NCBI RefSeq assembly: GCF_013870525.1
Contig: NZ_JACBXD010000056.1
Location: 1 to 52,105, forward strand
Reading direction: 5' to 3'
Source: Amycolatopsis pittospori
GTDB taxonomy: Bacteria; Actinomycetota; Actinomycetes; Mycobacteriales; Pseudonocardiaceae
DNA length: 52,105 nucleotides
The notes beneath the pieces were generated by a model. It did not search any database. It had not been told where the DNA came from and worked only from the letters and a program-made list of their open reading frames with translations. Below are positions 34,758 through 43,719 of the stretch, piece by piece. The position numbers were made by a program, and so were the translations under genes. Numbering within the stretch: position 1 is the stretch's first letter; every line of letters begins with the position of its first letter.

Positions 34758-37709
34758 TTATGCGGAAGCCGGCTTCCCGTAGGAGGCTTCGGCGGATTCC
34801 TGTAATCGTGAAGCGAGCGCGGATTCCTGTGGCCGCGCGGAAAGTTCGCGCCACAACGCCAGTGCACGTTCCGAGTACGTCCGTGACCGCTCGGGCTGGC
34901 TCAGTGCCTCGTGCAGTTCCCCGAGCAACTGCGACACCTCCGCCTCGGACCGCCGGTCGCCGTTGCGCCGGTGCACGCTCAGCGAGTTCACCAGCAGCAG
35001 TTGCGCGTGGGCCAGATCCCCGCTGTGCAGATAGAGCTCGCCGAGGTTCTGATTCGCGTACCCGACGCAATGGTCGTCGCCGAGTTCGTCGAAGATCGCG
35101 ATCGCCCTGTCGACACGTTCCCGCGCGCCGGCGAGGTTGCCCTGGTGCTGGCGCAACATCGCGAGCCGCTTCAGCGCGTGCGCCTCCCGGTGCCGGTCGC
35201 CGATCGCCGCGGACTGGTCGAGCGCCTCGGTGAACCAGCGCTCCGCGTCGGCGAACCGGCGTCGCGCCAGCCACACCGCGCCGATCGCGATCCGCGCGAC
35301 GGCTTCCCCGTGCGGATCCCCCGCCGCGGAGAACTGGTCCAGCGCCGCGTGACAATGCTCCAGCGCGACGGTGACGTCGCCTTTGATCCGCAGCACGGTG
35401 CCGAGTCCGGCCAGCGCGATCGCCGCCCCCCGAGTGTCACCGATCTTGTCGAACAGCAGCTGCGACTGCTCGAAAGCGACCTGCGCCTCGGCGTAGCTGT
35501 CCTGGTACAGCTGGATCTGTCCGAGGTTCCGCTGGATGATCGCCTCCCCGCGGACCTCGCCGGACCGGCGTGCGGCGGCCAGGGCGACGGCGTGCGTGTG
35601 CAGCCAATCGTCCTGGTGCCCGCGCTGGTCGAAGTACGGCGCGAGCGCGGCGGCGAGGCGCCAGGCGAGCGCGTCGAAGCCGAGTTCGGCCGCCAGCGAG
35701 ACGGCGGCGACACAGGTGTGCCGTTCGGCGGCGAACCACGCGGCCGGATCCTCCACCAGATGTCCGGTCCCGGGCGGGAGAGCGGGCTGGGCGGCGGTGT
35801 CGTCCCGGTAGAGCCCGAAGAAGTGGATCGGCATCCTGTCCGCGGCTTCGACCGCGAGAGCGAGATACCCCTCCAGTACCCGCTTCGTGGCGTCATGGGC
35901 CTTCGCCGGGACGTCCTGCGCGCGGAGTTCGACGGCGTAGCACCGAAGCAGGTCGTGCAGCCGGTAGCGGGGCTCGCCGGTGCCGTCCGAGCCCAGGAGG
36001 TCGACCAGATGGGCGTCCACCAGCACGTCCAGGACATCGTCGGCGTACGGGCGGCCGAGCAGCGCCGCGACCACCCAGGCCGGGAACTGGACCGAGCCGA
36101 GACCGCCGAGACCGCGGAACGCGGTGGCCGCGGACATCGGGAGGAGGTCGTAGCTGAGGGTCACACTGGCCCGGACGGCCAGATCGCCGACGCGGAGTTC
36201 GTCCAATCTCCGTCTTTCGTCTCTCAAGCGGTCCGCCAGCACGCGCAGTGTCCAGCCAGGACGGTGGGTGAGCTTCGCCCCGGCGACGCGGAGCGCCAGC
36301 GGCAGGTAGCCGCAGTGACGCAGGATCGCGGTCGCGCTCTCCGGCTCGGCGGCGACCCGTTCTGTGCCGACGATGCCTTCGAGCAGCTTCGCGGCCTCGG
36401 ATTCGGGCAGGAGATCGACGTCGAACGGGGTGGCCCCGGCCAGATCGGGCAGCCGCACCCGGCTGGTGATCAGCACCGCGCAGGCACCCGCCCCGGGCAG
36501 GAGCGGCCGGACCTGCGCCGCACTGCCGGCGTCGTCGAGGACGACGCACATCCGCGTCCCCGCGAGCCGGGACCGGAGCAGCGCCGCGCGTTCGGCGAGA
36601 TCACGCGGCAGGCCCGCGTCCGGGACACCCAGCGCGCGGAGCAGCTCGGCGAGCACGGTCATCGGGGGCCGGGGCGAGGACGACGTCCCGGCGAGATCGA
36701 CGTGCAACTGGCCGTCGGGGAAGTCCTCCCGCACCGCGTGCGCGACCCGGACGGCGACCGAGGACTTGCCGACCCCGGGCGCCCCCGAAAGCACCGCGAT
36801 CGCGGGTTTCCCCTGCTCACGACGTTTGCGGAAGAGTCCGACGAGTTTGGCGACCACGACGTCGCGGCCGGTGAAGTCCGGTAGGTCCAGCGGCAGCTGG
36901 CAGACCGGCGCCGTCGGCCGGGAAACGGCGACCGCCACGGTTTCCTGGGACGCCGCCGGCGTGACGACCAGCGAGGCCCGCAGCTCCCTCAACCGCGGTC
37001 CCGGTTCCGTGCCGAGTTCGTCGGCCAGCACCTTCTCGGCCGTCTCGTAGGCCTCGATCGCGTCGGTCGTGCGGCCGTCGGCCCGCAGCGCGACGATCAG
37101 CTGCTGCCAGAGTTCCTCGCGCAGCGGATGTTCGGTGACCAGGCCGCGCAGCTCGGCGACCGCTTCGGCGGTGCGGCCGAGTTCGATCCTGGCCCGCAGC
37201 CGTTGTTCGGAGACCGCGAGCCGCAGTTCCGTCAGCCGGGCGACGGTCGCGCCCCAACCGTGGTCGTGGGGGAGTCCTTCCAGGACCTCCCCGCGCCACA
37301 ACCCTTCGGCTTGATCCAGCAGGTCGAGTGCGGTTTCGGCGTCCCCGCGGCCGAGTGCGGCCTGCGCGCGGGCGGAGAGTTCGCCGAACCTGACGTGGTC
37401 GATCTCCTCCGGGCTCGCCTTGAGGATGTACCCGGACGCCCGGCTGCCGATCCGTTCCCCCAGTGCGGGGTCGCGATCGGCGAGGCGTTTGCGGAGCGAG
37501 TGGACGTAGGTGCGGATGTTCGCCGCCGCCGAACGCGGAGCCGACGAGGGCCAGAGGACCTCGATCAGCAGTTCCGTGGAGACGACGACATTGGGCTGGA
37601 GTAGCAGGGCAGCGAGCAGCAGGCGGGGTTTGGGGCCGCCGAGCGGCACCACTTGTCCGTCCACCGCCACTTCGAGCGGACCGAGAACGCGAAACCCGAG
37701 AATAGTCAC
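34758..37709 (-). CDS. AfsR/SARP-family regulator with NB-ARC and TPR domains
   Basis: 983 residues. OmpR-type DNA-binding domain (about 1-95, FRVLGPLEVAVDGQVVPLGG and ANIRTYVHSLRKRL), BTAD (about 100-250), an NB-ARC STAND ATPase (P-loop VLSGAPGVGKSSVAV near 310; Walker B MCVVLDDAGS), and TPR repeats from about 650. This is the AfsR layout, which activates genes by binding direct repeats when ATP and signals are sensed. GTG at 37709 has no ribosome site. It lies between two secreted SH3-domain genes with matching repeats in their promoters, so these are probably its targets. No antibiotic cluster is adjacent. Confidence 0.88.
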   Translation of the reverse strand: MTILGFRVLGPLEVAVDGQVVPLGGPKPRLLLAALLLQPNVVVSTELLIEVLWPSSAPRSAAANIRTYVHSLRKRLADRDPALGERIGSRASGYILKASPEEIDHVRFGELSARAQAALGRGDAETALDLLDQAEGLWRGEVLEGLPHDHGWGATVARLTELRLAVSEQRLRARIELGRTAEAVAELRGLVTEHPLREELWQQLIVALRADGRTTDAIEAYETAEKVLADELGTEPGPRLRELRASLVVTPAASQETVAVAVSRPTAPVCQLPLDLPDFTGRDVVVAKLVGLFRKRREQGKPAIAVLSGAPGVGKSSVAVRVAHAVREDFPDGQLHVDLAGTSSSPRPPMTVLAELLRALGVPDAGLPRDLAERAALLRSRLAGTRMCVVLDDAGSAAQVRPLLPGAGACAVLITSRVRLPDLAGATPFDVDLLPESEAAKLLEGIVGTERVAAEPESATAILRHCGYLPLALRVAGAKLTHRPGWTLRVLADRLRDERRRLDELRVGDLAVRASVTLSYDLLPMSAATAFRGLGGLGSVQFPAWVVAALLGRPYADDVLDVLVDAHLVDLLGSDGTGEPRYRLHDLLRCYAVELRAQDVPAKAHDATKRVLEGYLALAVEAADRMPIHFFGLYRDDTAAQPALPPGTGHLVEDPAAWFAAERHTCVAAVSLAAELGFDALAWRLAAALAPYFDQRGHQDDWLHTHAVALAAARRSGEVRGEAIIQRNLGQIQLYQDSYAEAQVAFEQSQLLFDKIGDTRGAAIALAGLGTVLRIKGDVTVALEHCHAALDQFSAAGDPHGEAVARIAIGAVWLARRRFADAERWFTEALDQSAAIGDRHREAHALKRLAMLRQHQGNLAGARERVDRAIAIFDELGDDHCVGYANQNLGELYLHSGDLAHAQLLLVNSLSVHRRNGDRRSEAEVSQLLGELHEALSQPERSRTYSERALALWRELSARPQESALASRLQESAEASYGKPASA

Positions 37710-37814
37710 CTAAACCGCCAATACGGCAGGAGCCCCATATCGGCCGATCGTATTACGGAGCGGCCATGGTTGGCTAGATCCATTCGCATGCATGTGCAGA
37801 CAGTGCTCGCGGTT

Positions 37815-37831
37815 TGTACGGGATGTGTACG
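37815..37831 (+). promoter_or_regulatory. SARP-type direct repeats, right target
   Basis: TGTACG at 37815-37820 and again at 37826-37831, 11 bp apart, 23 bases before the start of the SH3-domain gene. Confidence 0.55.
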
Positions 37832-37853
37832 ACGCCGGATGACGCTGGAAGCC

Positions 37854-38510
37854 ATGAAGCGTTCAAGTATCCGGCGTCTGGCCGGTTTCTTTCTCGTGCT
37901 GGCGACGGCGGGTGCCTTGGGCCTAGCCGGTGCGACCCCCGCGCTCGCCGCGGCGACCGGGACCGTGAAGACCGCGGGTGACCCGCTGAACGTGCGCCGC
38001 GCGCCGAGCACCAGCTCGTCGGCGGTGCGCACGGTGGCCAACGGCGCCACGGTGACCATCGACTGCCAGACCATCGGGACCGAGGTCACCGGCCCCTTGG
38101 GCAAGACGACGTTGTGGGACTACGTTCCCGCGCTCGGGGGTTACATCTCGGACGGATATGTCTACACCGGCTCAGATCAGCGGATCGCGCCCGACTGCGG
38201 CGTCGGCTCCGGCAGCGCCGAATGTTCCACCGGTGTTTGCGCGGGCGAAGGACAGTTCCGTTCATCGGATGCTCATTTCCTGGTCTACGACAAGGACGCC
38301 GACGGCAAGTCCGCCGTGGTCGCCTACTGGCTGAAGGGCGGCGCCGGCCCGTTCTACGTCTGGGCTTCCGGCGGGAACGGCACGCACGTCGACAAGGCCG
38401 TGCCGGTCGCGAAGGGGTCGTGGGTCTACTACAAGGTCTGCGTCGCCGACGCGTCGGCGAATCCGACCCTCGAAGCCTGTAGTGGCGGCATCACCGATTA
38501 CGCCGCGTGA
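37854..38510 (+). CDS. small secreted protein with SH3-like domain
   Basis: 218 residues from ATG 37854 (GGAAG upstream). Signal peptide about 1-33. Residues 38-110 form an SH3b-type domain (TAGDPLNVRRAPSTSSSAVRT, LWDYVPALGG, DGYVYTGSDQRIAPDC) that matches the C-terminal domain of the protein at 33449. The second half has four Cys (ECSTGVC; KVCVADASANPTLEAC) that could form two disulfides, and resembles small secreted proteins of the streptomycete type (GEGQFRSS, WVYYKVCVAD). Function unknown; likely wall-associated and controlled by the adjacent SARP. Confidence 0.78.
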   Translation: MKRSSIRRLAGFFLVLATAGALGLAGATPALAAATGTVKTAGDPLNVRRAPSTSSSAVRTVANGATVTIDCQTIGTEVTGPLGKTTLWDYVPALGGYISDGYVYTGSDQRIAPDCGVGSGSAECSTGVCAGEGQFRSSDAHFLVYDKDADGKSAVVAYWLKGGAGPFYVWASGGNGTHVDKAVPVAKGSWVYYKVCVADASANPTLEACSGGITDYAA

Positions 38511-38554
38511 AATTCCTCCCCGTTTCTTTCCCCACTTCGAAAGGTTGAATTCTC

Positions 38555-40123
38555 ATGGGTCAGGTGAATCGGCGGGCGGTACTCCTCGGTGGAGCGGCGG
38601 TGTCGGCCGCGGCGTTGTCGTCGACGCTGCCCACGTGGGCGAACGCGAGAACGATGGCGGCGGCGCCCGCCATCCGTGACCCGTTCCAGCTCGGCGTCGC
38701 CTCGGGCGACCCGCTGCCGGACAGCGTCGTGCTCTGGACACGGCTCGCCCCCGCCCCGCTCAACCCCGACGGCTTCGGTGGCATGCCGGACGCTTCGTAC
38801 ACAGTGGACTGGGAGATCGCGAACGATCAGGCGTTCTCCTCGATCGCACAGAAGGGCGCCGCCACCGCGGTCCGCGCCTCCGGGCACAGCGTGCACATCG
38901 AACCGGCCGGGCTGGAGCCGGGACGCGAGTACTTCTACCGCTTCAAGGCCGGCGGCTACATCTCGCCGGTCGGCCGGACGCGGACCGCCCCCGCCGCCGG
39001 TGCCGCCGTCGACCGGCTGAAGTACTGCTTCTCGTCGTGCCAGCACTGGGAGGAGGGCTGGTACCACTCGTACAAGGGGATGCTCGCCGACGACCCGGAT
39101 CTGGTGCTGTTCCTCGGCGACTACATGTACGAGAAGAAGTCCGGTCGCGTGGCCGCCGAACGCAACCCGCGCAAACTGGCCTTCACCGACGAGGTGAAGA
39201 CGCTGGCGCAGTACCGCGCGCGGCACGCCCAGCACAAGACCGACGCCGACCTGCAGAACGCGCACGCGATGGCGCCGTGGATCGTGGTCTTCGACGACCA
39301 CGAGGTGATGAACAACTGGAACGGCACCACGGCTCCGGCGACGGCGGAGCGCAAGACCGCCGGGTTCCAGGCGTTCTACGAGAACATGCCGATCAGGGCG
39401 ACCGCCAAGCCGAGCGGCGCGACGATCCGACTGTACCGGCAGTTCGGCTGGGGGAACCTCGCCCGGTTCCACCTGCTCGACACCCGCCAGTACCGCAACG
39501 CGCAGGTCACCGACCCGTCCGGTTCGGCAGGCCCGGCGTGTACCGACATGCGGGCGACGTCGCGCAGCATCCTGGGCACGGCACAGGAGGCTTGGCTGCT
39601 GAAGGCGCTGGAGACGCATCCGGCGAAGTGGGACTTCCTGGGACAGCAGGTCTTCTTCGCCACCCGCGACGGCGACGGCAACAAGGCCACCTGTGAGAGC
39701 CCCGATTCCTGGCAGGGCTACGAGGCTTCGCGCGACCGGATCGCGAAGGGCATCGTGGACCGCAAGGTACCGAACCCGATCGTGCTGACCGGCGACGTCC
39801 ACCGGCACTGGGCGGCGGATCTCCGCCGCGACTACTTCAACCACAGCGACCCGGTGTTCGGATCGGAACTGGTGACGACGTCGGTGACGAGCAACAGCGA
39901 CACCGCGACCGATCCGTCGTCCACCTGGCTCTCGCACAACCCGCATATCAAGTACTGCCGAGGAAAACGCGGCTACGTGCGGGTGACGGCGTCGCAGGCG
40001 CAGATGCGGGCGGACTTCATGACGGTTTCGGACACCACCGAGTACGACTTCTCGAAGGTGACCTTGGCCGCGGACCGCAGCTACGTCGTCGAAGCGGGGA
40101 AGCCGGGCTTGCAGAAGGTCTAG
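38555..40123 (+). CDS. phoD: exported alkaline phosphatase/phosphodiesterase PhoD
   Basis: 522 residues. Tat signal NRRAVLLGGAAVSAAA. A Fn3-like N-terminal domain (QLGVASGDPLPDSVVLWTRL) precedes the PhoD catalytic domain: YCFSSCQ, FLGDYMYEKKS, FDDHEVMNNW and LTGDVHRHW supply the Fe/Ca ligands. It releases phosphate from extracellular phosphodiesters such as teichoic acids. ATG at 38555 follows CGAAAGG at a loose distance. No PhoP box recognised by eye. It is monocistronic and followed by a hairpin. Confidence 0.9.
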   Translation: MGQVNRRAVLLGGAAVSAAALSSTLPTWANARTMAAAPAIRDPFQLGVASGDPLPDSVVLWTRLAPAPLNPDGFGGMPDASYTVDWEIANDQAFSSIAQKGAATAVRASGHSVHIEPAGLEPGREYFYRFKAGGYISPVGRTRTAPAAGAAVDRLKYCFSSCQHWEEGWYHSYKGMLADDPDLVLFLGDYMYEKKSGRVAAERNPRKLAFTDEVKTLAQYRARHAQHKTDADLQNAHAMAPWIVVFDDHEVMNNWNGTTAPATAERKTAGFQAFYENMPIRATAKPSGATIRLYRQFGWGNLARFHLLDTRQYRNAQVTDPSGSAGPACTDMRATSRSILGTAQEAWLLKALETHPAKWDFLGQQVFFATRDGDGNKATCESPDSWQGYEASRDRIAKGIVDRKVPNPIVLTGDVHRHWAADLRRDYFNHSDPVFGSELVTTSVTSNSDTATDPSSTWLSHNPHIKYCRGKRGYVRVTASQAQMRADFMTVSDTTEYDFSKVTLAADRSYVVEAGKPGLQKV

Positions 40124-40151
40124 GGGACCTTCAAGTCCTTCGGGAGCCCTT

Positions 40152-40204
40152 GTTGCGAAAGCCACTTTCGCAACCTTCAACGTTGCGAAAGTGGCTTTCG
40201 CAAC
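40152..40204. terminator. double palindrome after phoD
   Basis: GTTGCGAAAG-CCA-CTTTCGCAAC and GTTGCGAAAG-TGG-CTTTCGCAAC: each half is a palindrome and the two halves are inverted copies of each other. It can form one 23-bp stem or two 10-bp stems. It separates convergent genes. Confidence 0.72.
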
Positions 40205-40256
40205 ATCGCCTCCTGCACGACGGCCGCCCCTCGATCCAGGGCGGTCCGCGGGAGAC

Positions 40257-41261
40257 TCAGGAAAGCAGGTCGACCAGCGCGTCACCGCGAGGCGTCCGGA
40301 CCACGAGGACGACCTGGCCCTCGCGGTGCCGCTGGATCAGGCCGGCCGAGACGAGTTGTTCACAGTGGTAGGTCGCGGTGCTCGCGGCACACGAAAGGAG
40401 GTTCGCGATCTCGCCCATCCGCGCGGGTTTTCCCAAGTGCCGCAACAGTTTCGCGCGGTGGGCGCCGACAACCAGGTCGAGTCCGTCGACGCCGGGGCGC
40501 GGTTCGGCCCGCCCGTTGTCGAGCAGGCCGTCCAGACCGGGCAGGGGATAGCCGATCCAGATGGCGTCCTCTTCGTCGAAGTTCGCGACCACCGACCGGC
40601 AGCCCGCGAGCATCGGGACGAGGATCAGTTTGCGGCCCCGCGTCGAGTACCGCGCCGGTTCGGCGTCGGGCAGCAAGAGTGAGCCGCCCTGGAACCGGAA
40701 ATGCGGCCGCAGCAGGCCGAGTACGGCGTCCGTCCCGCCTCGGACGGAGGCGACGCCGATCCGCTCGATCTCACGGTCGAGCAGGGGGCGGGCCTTGGTC
40801 CACAGGTTCTCGGTGGCGAGCCTCGTCGCGGTGAAGGCGTCCGCGAGGGAGGCCGCCCACCGTCTCGGATGGTCGGCGGCCTGCCGCCAGTGCGCGGGCA
40901 GCCGCTCACCGAAGACCTCGTCCAGGCCCTTCAGGATGTCGGCCTCCGACAGGTCGCGCAGCACGTCCGCCTGGCTCGCGGCGGAGGCGTCCCGCGCGGG
41001 ACTGATCGGCACGATGAAGTCCGGCTGCACGGAGGTGCCGCGGCGGGAGAGCGCGCTCGCGGCGCGGTAGCCCTGCTCGGGGATCGCCGAAGCCACCTGG
41101 CGGCGCCAGGCGGCGGGCAGGCCGCGGTCGTACCCGCCGACGACCTCGACCAGCATCGAAACGAGTGAGATATGCGGGGAAACCGCCACCCCGACGGGGA
41201 TCGTGCCGGTATCGCCGAGTTCGAGCCGGGTATAAGAAGCCTGGGGCGGCGTCTCGCGCAT
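40257..41261 (-). CDS. DUF5937 / ArsR-type winged-helix regulator
   Basis: 334 residues. The N-terminal 240 residues match the DUF5937 type (SPHISLVSMLVEVVGG, FVVPISP-like segment, LILVPMLAGCRSVVANFDEED), and the C-terminal 75 are an ArsR-like winged helix (RAKLLRHLGKPARMGEIANLLSCAASTATYHCEQLVSAGLI). Ligand unknown. ATG at 41261 follows CAGGAGGGA, a strong site. A terminator separates it from the upstream GH105 gene, so it has its own promoter. Confidence 0.8.
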   Translation of the reverse strand: MRETPPQASYTRLELGDTGTIPVGVAVSPHISLVSMLVEVVGGYDRGLPAAWRRQVASAIPEQGYRAASALSRRGTSVQPDFIVPISPARDASAASQADVLRDLSEADILKGLDEVFGERLPAHWRQAADHPRRWAASLADAFTATRLATENLWTKARPLLDREIERIGVASVRGGTDAVLGLLRPHFRFQGGSLLLPDAEPARYSTRGRKLILVPMLAGCRSVVANFDEEDAIWIGYPLPGLDGLLDNGRAEPRPGVDGLDLVVGAHRAKLLRHLGKPARMGEIANLLSCAASTATYHCEQLVSAGLIQRHREGQVVLVVRTPRGDALVDLLS

Positions 41262-41343
41262 CCGGTCGTCCCTCCTGGGATTGGGCGTCGCAGCACGCGA
41301 TATTAGCGCCTCCGGTCAATACCCAGTACGACCCGATAAGGAA

Positions 41344-41390
41344 CCGAAGGACGCTTTCCCCGGCTCTGACCTGGGAAAAGCGCCCTTCGG
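41344..41390 (-). terminator. terminator of the GH105 gene
   Basis: CCGAAGGACGCTTTCCC pairs with GGGAAAAGCGCCCTTCGG, with one bulge each side and a 10-base loop, directly after the GH105 stop. Confidence 0.7.
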
Positions 41391-41404
41391 CCGGTGCGGC
41401 GACC

Positions 41405-42565
41405 TCAGAAGGCGAGTTGCTCATTCATGACGAGAAACGCACCGAGACCATGGAAATCGTTGGTGCCACGCCGGCGTGCGTAGTAATACGCCGTGTCTCC
41501 GACATTCGTGCCTTCGGAGATGTTCGCGATGTTCGTCAGTCCGTCGGGACCGGTCGAAACCTGGGAGAGCACACCGGTATGGCCCTTCGCGGCCACCGGT
41601 CCGTACTCCGAACCGACGTACCCGCGTTCCACCGCTCGCGAGAGCAGGAAGGTGTACATCGCCGAGGCCGAGGTCTCCAGCCAGTTGTCCGGGTCGCCGC
41701 CGCGGTCGACGATCTGGAACCAGCGGCCCGAAGCCGGGTCCTGCCAGCGCGTGTAGCCGGCCGCCAGGAACCGGACGATCTCGACGAGACGACGGCGCCT
41801 GGGGTGGCCTTCGGGGAGGATCTCGAGGAGGTCGATCGCCGCCATCCCGAGCCAGCCGATCGCGCGGGCCCAGTGGAACTTCGAATGCCGTCCGCCCCCC
41901 GAGGCCCACGGTTCCGAACCGTCCTCGTCGTAGGCGTGGTAGAGCAGGCCCTTCGCGGGTTCCTTCAACCGGTCGAAGTAGACGACGATGTTCTTCGCGG
42001 ACTCTTCGTAGCAATAGCCGGAATCGCCGAAGGTCTTGCCGTACAAGGCGAGGAACGGCTGCGCCATGTAGACGCCGTCCGCCCACAGTTGCCCGGTCTT
42101 GCTCGTGGCGTGGAACATCCCGCCGTCGGACGTCCGGGGATAGGACGGGAACCGGCGGCGCAGCTGTTCGGCCGCGGTCTTGTACTTCGCCTGCCCGGTT
42201 TCGTCGTACAGCAAGGGGAACATCTGCCCGGAACGCATCGCGTCCAGATTGGTGAAGCCGTTGGAGATCCCGCTTTCGGTGACGAACCGGTCGTACCAGG
42301 CGAGGATGTGGTCGAGGTAGCGCTTCTCGCCGGTGCGGCGGTACACGAGGTACTGGCCGTAGAGGTAGAGACCGCGGGTGTAGCCCCAGCCGCCGAGGGT
42401 GGCGGGCGTGTAGCGCTTCATCGTCGAGTCGACGACCGCGCGGGACCAGTCCACCGGAGCGGCCGCGGCGGTCCCGGGCAGGACCAGCGCGCCGAGGGCA
42501 CCCGCGCCGCCCGCCAGCACCGTCCGCCGGGAAAGGCGTGCCACGCGAAGAGGATCTGAGGACAT
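41405..42565 (-). CDS. exported GH105 unsaturated rhamnogalacturonyl hydrolase
   Basis: 386 residues from ATG 42565 (AGGAAGGG upstream). Tat signal RLSRRTVLAGGAGALGA. GH105 (alpha/alpha)6 fold: WGYTRGLYLYGQYLVYRRTG, GGMFHATSKTGQLWADGVYMAQPFLALYG (with the catalytic Asp equivalent to YteR Asp143 in the ADGVYM motif) and HWARAIGWLGMAAIDLLEILP. The enzyme removes unsaturated galacturonic acid from pectin-derived disaccharides after lyase action. No lyase lies nearby. Two palindromes flank the promoter. Confidence 0.85.
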   Translation of the reverse strand: MSSDPLRVARLSRRTVLAGGAGALGALVLPGTAAAAPVDWSRAVVDSTMKRYTPATLGGWGYTRGLYLYGQYLVYRRTGEKRYLDHILAWYDRFVTESGISNGFTNLDAMRSGQMFPLLYDETGQAKYKTAAEQLRRRFPSYPRTSDGGMFHATSKTGQLWADGVYMAQPFLALYGKTFGDSGYCYEESAKNIVVYFDRLKEPAKGLLYHAYDEDGSEPWASGGGRHSKFHWARAIGWLGMAAIDLLEILPEGHPRRRRLVEIVRFLAAGYTRWQDPASGRWFQIVDRGGDPDNWLETSASAMYTFLLSRAVERGYVGSEYGPVAAKGHTGVLSQVSTGPDGLTNIANISEGTNVGDTAYYYARRRGTNDFHGLGAFLVMNEQLAF

Positions 42566-42681
42566 TCGTGGCCCTTCCTGCGTCCGGAGCGTAGTGACCG
42601 GGATGCCGATCCGCCGTCCGTCGGCATCCCGGCCGGCTCCGGGGCGACCGGGTCGCCTGACGGAACTTCCTTGCGGGACAA

Positions 42682-42747
42682 CGTCTACTCGCCACTTCGA
42701 GAGCGAGTCAAGAGAGATCCGATCTCTTCCTTCATATATCAGATATG
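42682..42747 (-). promoter_or_regulatory. promoter and candidate operators of the GH105 gene
   Basis: On the minus strand: -35 TTGACT (42711-42706), 17-18 bp spacer, -10 GTAGAC/TAGACG (42688-42682). Just upstream, AGAGATC-C-GATCTCT (42713-42727) is a perfect palindrome, and CATAT-ATCAG-ATATG lies at 42733-42747. The regulator is unknown. Confidence 0.55.
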
Positions 42748-42833
42748 CCACTCGAATGGGTGCTCCCGCTGCCCGGGACGGTCCCGATGGGCGGCACTTC
42801 CCCCGGGATCATCCGGCTCCGTACGATCGACCC

Positions 42834-43700
42834 GTGAACGAGCTGACCTTCCGCGGGCGACGTGTCGCCCGGGACCGCGCCCTGGTCATGGCGATCGTCA
42901 ACCGCACCCCGGATTCCTTCTACGACAAGGGTGCGACCTTTTCCGATCCGGACGCGCTCGCGGCCGTCGCGCGGGCCGTGGAGGAGGGGGCCGACATCGT
43001 CGACATCGGCGGGGTGAAGGCCGGGCCCGGTGCGGAGGTCGACGTCGAGGAAGAGATCCGACGGGTGGTGCCGTTCGTCGAGCGGATCCGCGAACTGCAC
43101 CCGGACCTGGTGATCAGTGTCGACACCTGGCGGCACGAGGTCGGCAGGCGGTCGGCCGAAGCGGGCGCGGATCTCATCAACGACACCTGGGCGGGGGCGG
43201 ATCCACGGCTCGCGGAGGTCGCGGCGGAGTTCGGCACCGGCTACGTCTGTTCGCACACCGGCAACGCCGTCCCGCGCACCCGGCCGTTCCGGGTGCACTA
43301 TCCGGATGTCGTCGCGGACGTCGTCGCGGAGACGACGGCGCACGCGGAAGCGGTGGTCGCGCTCGGCGTCCCCCGCGAGGGCGTCCTGATCGACCCGACC
43401 CACGACTTCGGCAAGAACACCTGGCACAGCCTGGCGCTGCTGCGGCACGCGCGGGAGCTGGCGGACACCGGCTGGCCGGTCCTGATGGCACTGTCCAATA
43501 AGGACTTCGTCGGCGAGACGCTCGGCGTGGAACTCGCGGAGCGGGTCGACGGGACCCTCGCGGCCACGGCCTGGGCGGTGGCCGAAGGGGCGAAGGTGTT
43601 CCGGGTGCACGAAGTGAAGCGGACCCGGCAGGTGCTGGAGATGGTCGCGTCGATCCAGGGGGTGCGGCCGCCCGCGCGTGCGATCCGCGGGCTGGCCTGA
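42834..43700 (+). CDS. folP2: dihydropteroate synthase homologue (FolP2-like)
   Basis: 288 residues. Pterin-binding TIM-barrel: VMAIVNRTPDSFYDKGATF, ADIVDIGGVKAGPGAEV, VISVDTWRHEV, LINDTWAGADPRL and the late NKDFVGETLG segment. GVKAGPGAEV replaces the GGESTRPGA of true DHPS, and this matches mycobacterial FolP2, which is reported to lack DHPS activity. So it should not be read as the folate enzyme; function is undefined. A -10 (TACGAT, 42822-42827) lies 6 bases before the GTG, so it is probably leaderless. Confidence 0.82.
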   Translation: MNELTFRGRRVARDRALVMAIVNRTPDSFYDKGATFSDPDALAAVARAVEEGADIVDIGGVKAGPGAEVDVEEEIRRVVPFVERIRELHPDLVISVDTWRHEVGRRSAEAGADLINDTWAGADPRLAEVAAEFGTGYVCSHTGNAVPRTRPFRVHYPDVVADVVAETTAHAEAVVALGVPREGVLIDPTHDFGKNTWHSLALLRHARELADTGWPVLMALSNKDFVGETLGVELAERVDGTLAATAWAVAEGAKVFRVHEVKRTRQVLEMVASIQGVRPPARAIRGLA

Positions 43701-43719
43701 CACCCCCTGGTGACAGCTG

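Noticed and set aside
34758..37709. Pathway-specific activator of an antibiotic cluster
   Set aside because: No polyketide, peptide or terpene biosynthesis genes lie nearby; the neighbours are secreted SH3-domain proteins.
42834..43700. True dihydropteroate synthase (FolP1)
   Set aside because: The pterin-site loop reads GVKAGPGAEV instead of GGESTRPGA, the FolP2 pattern.
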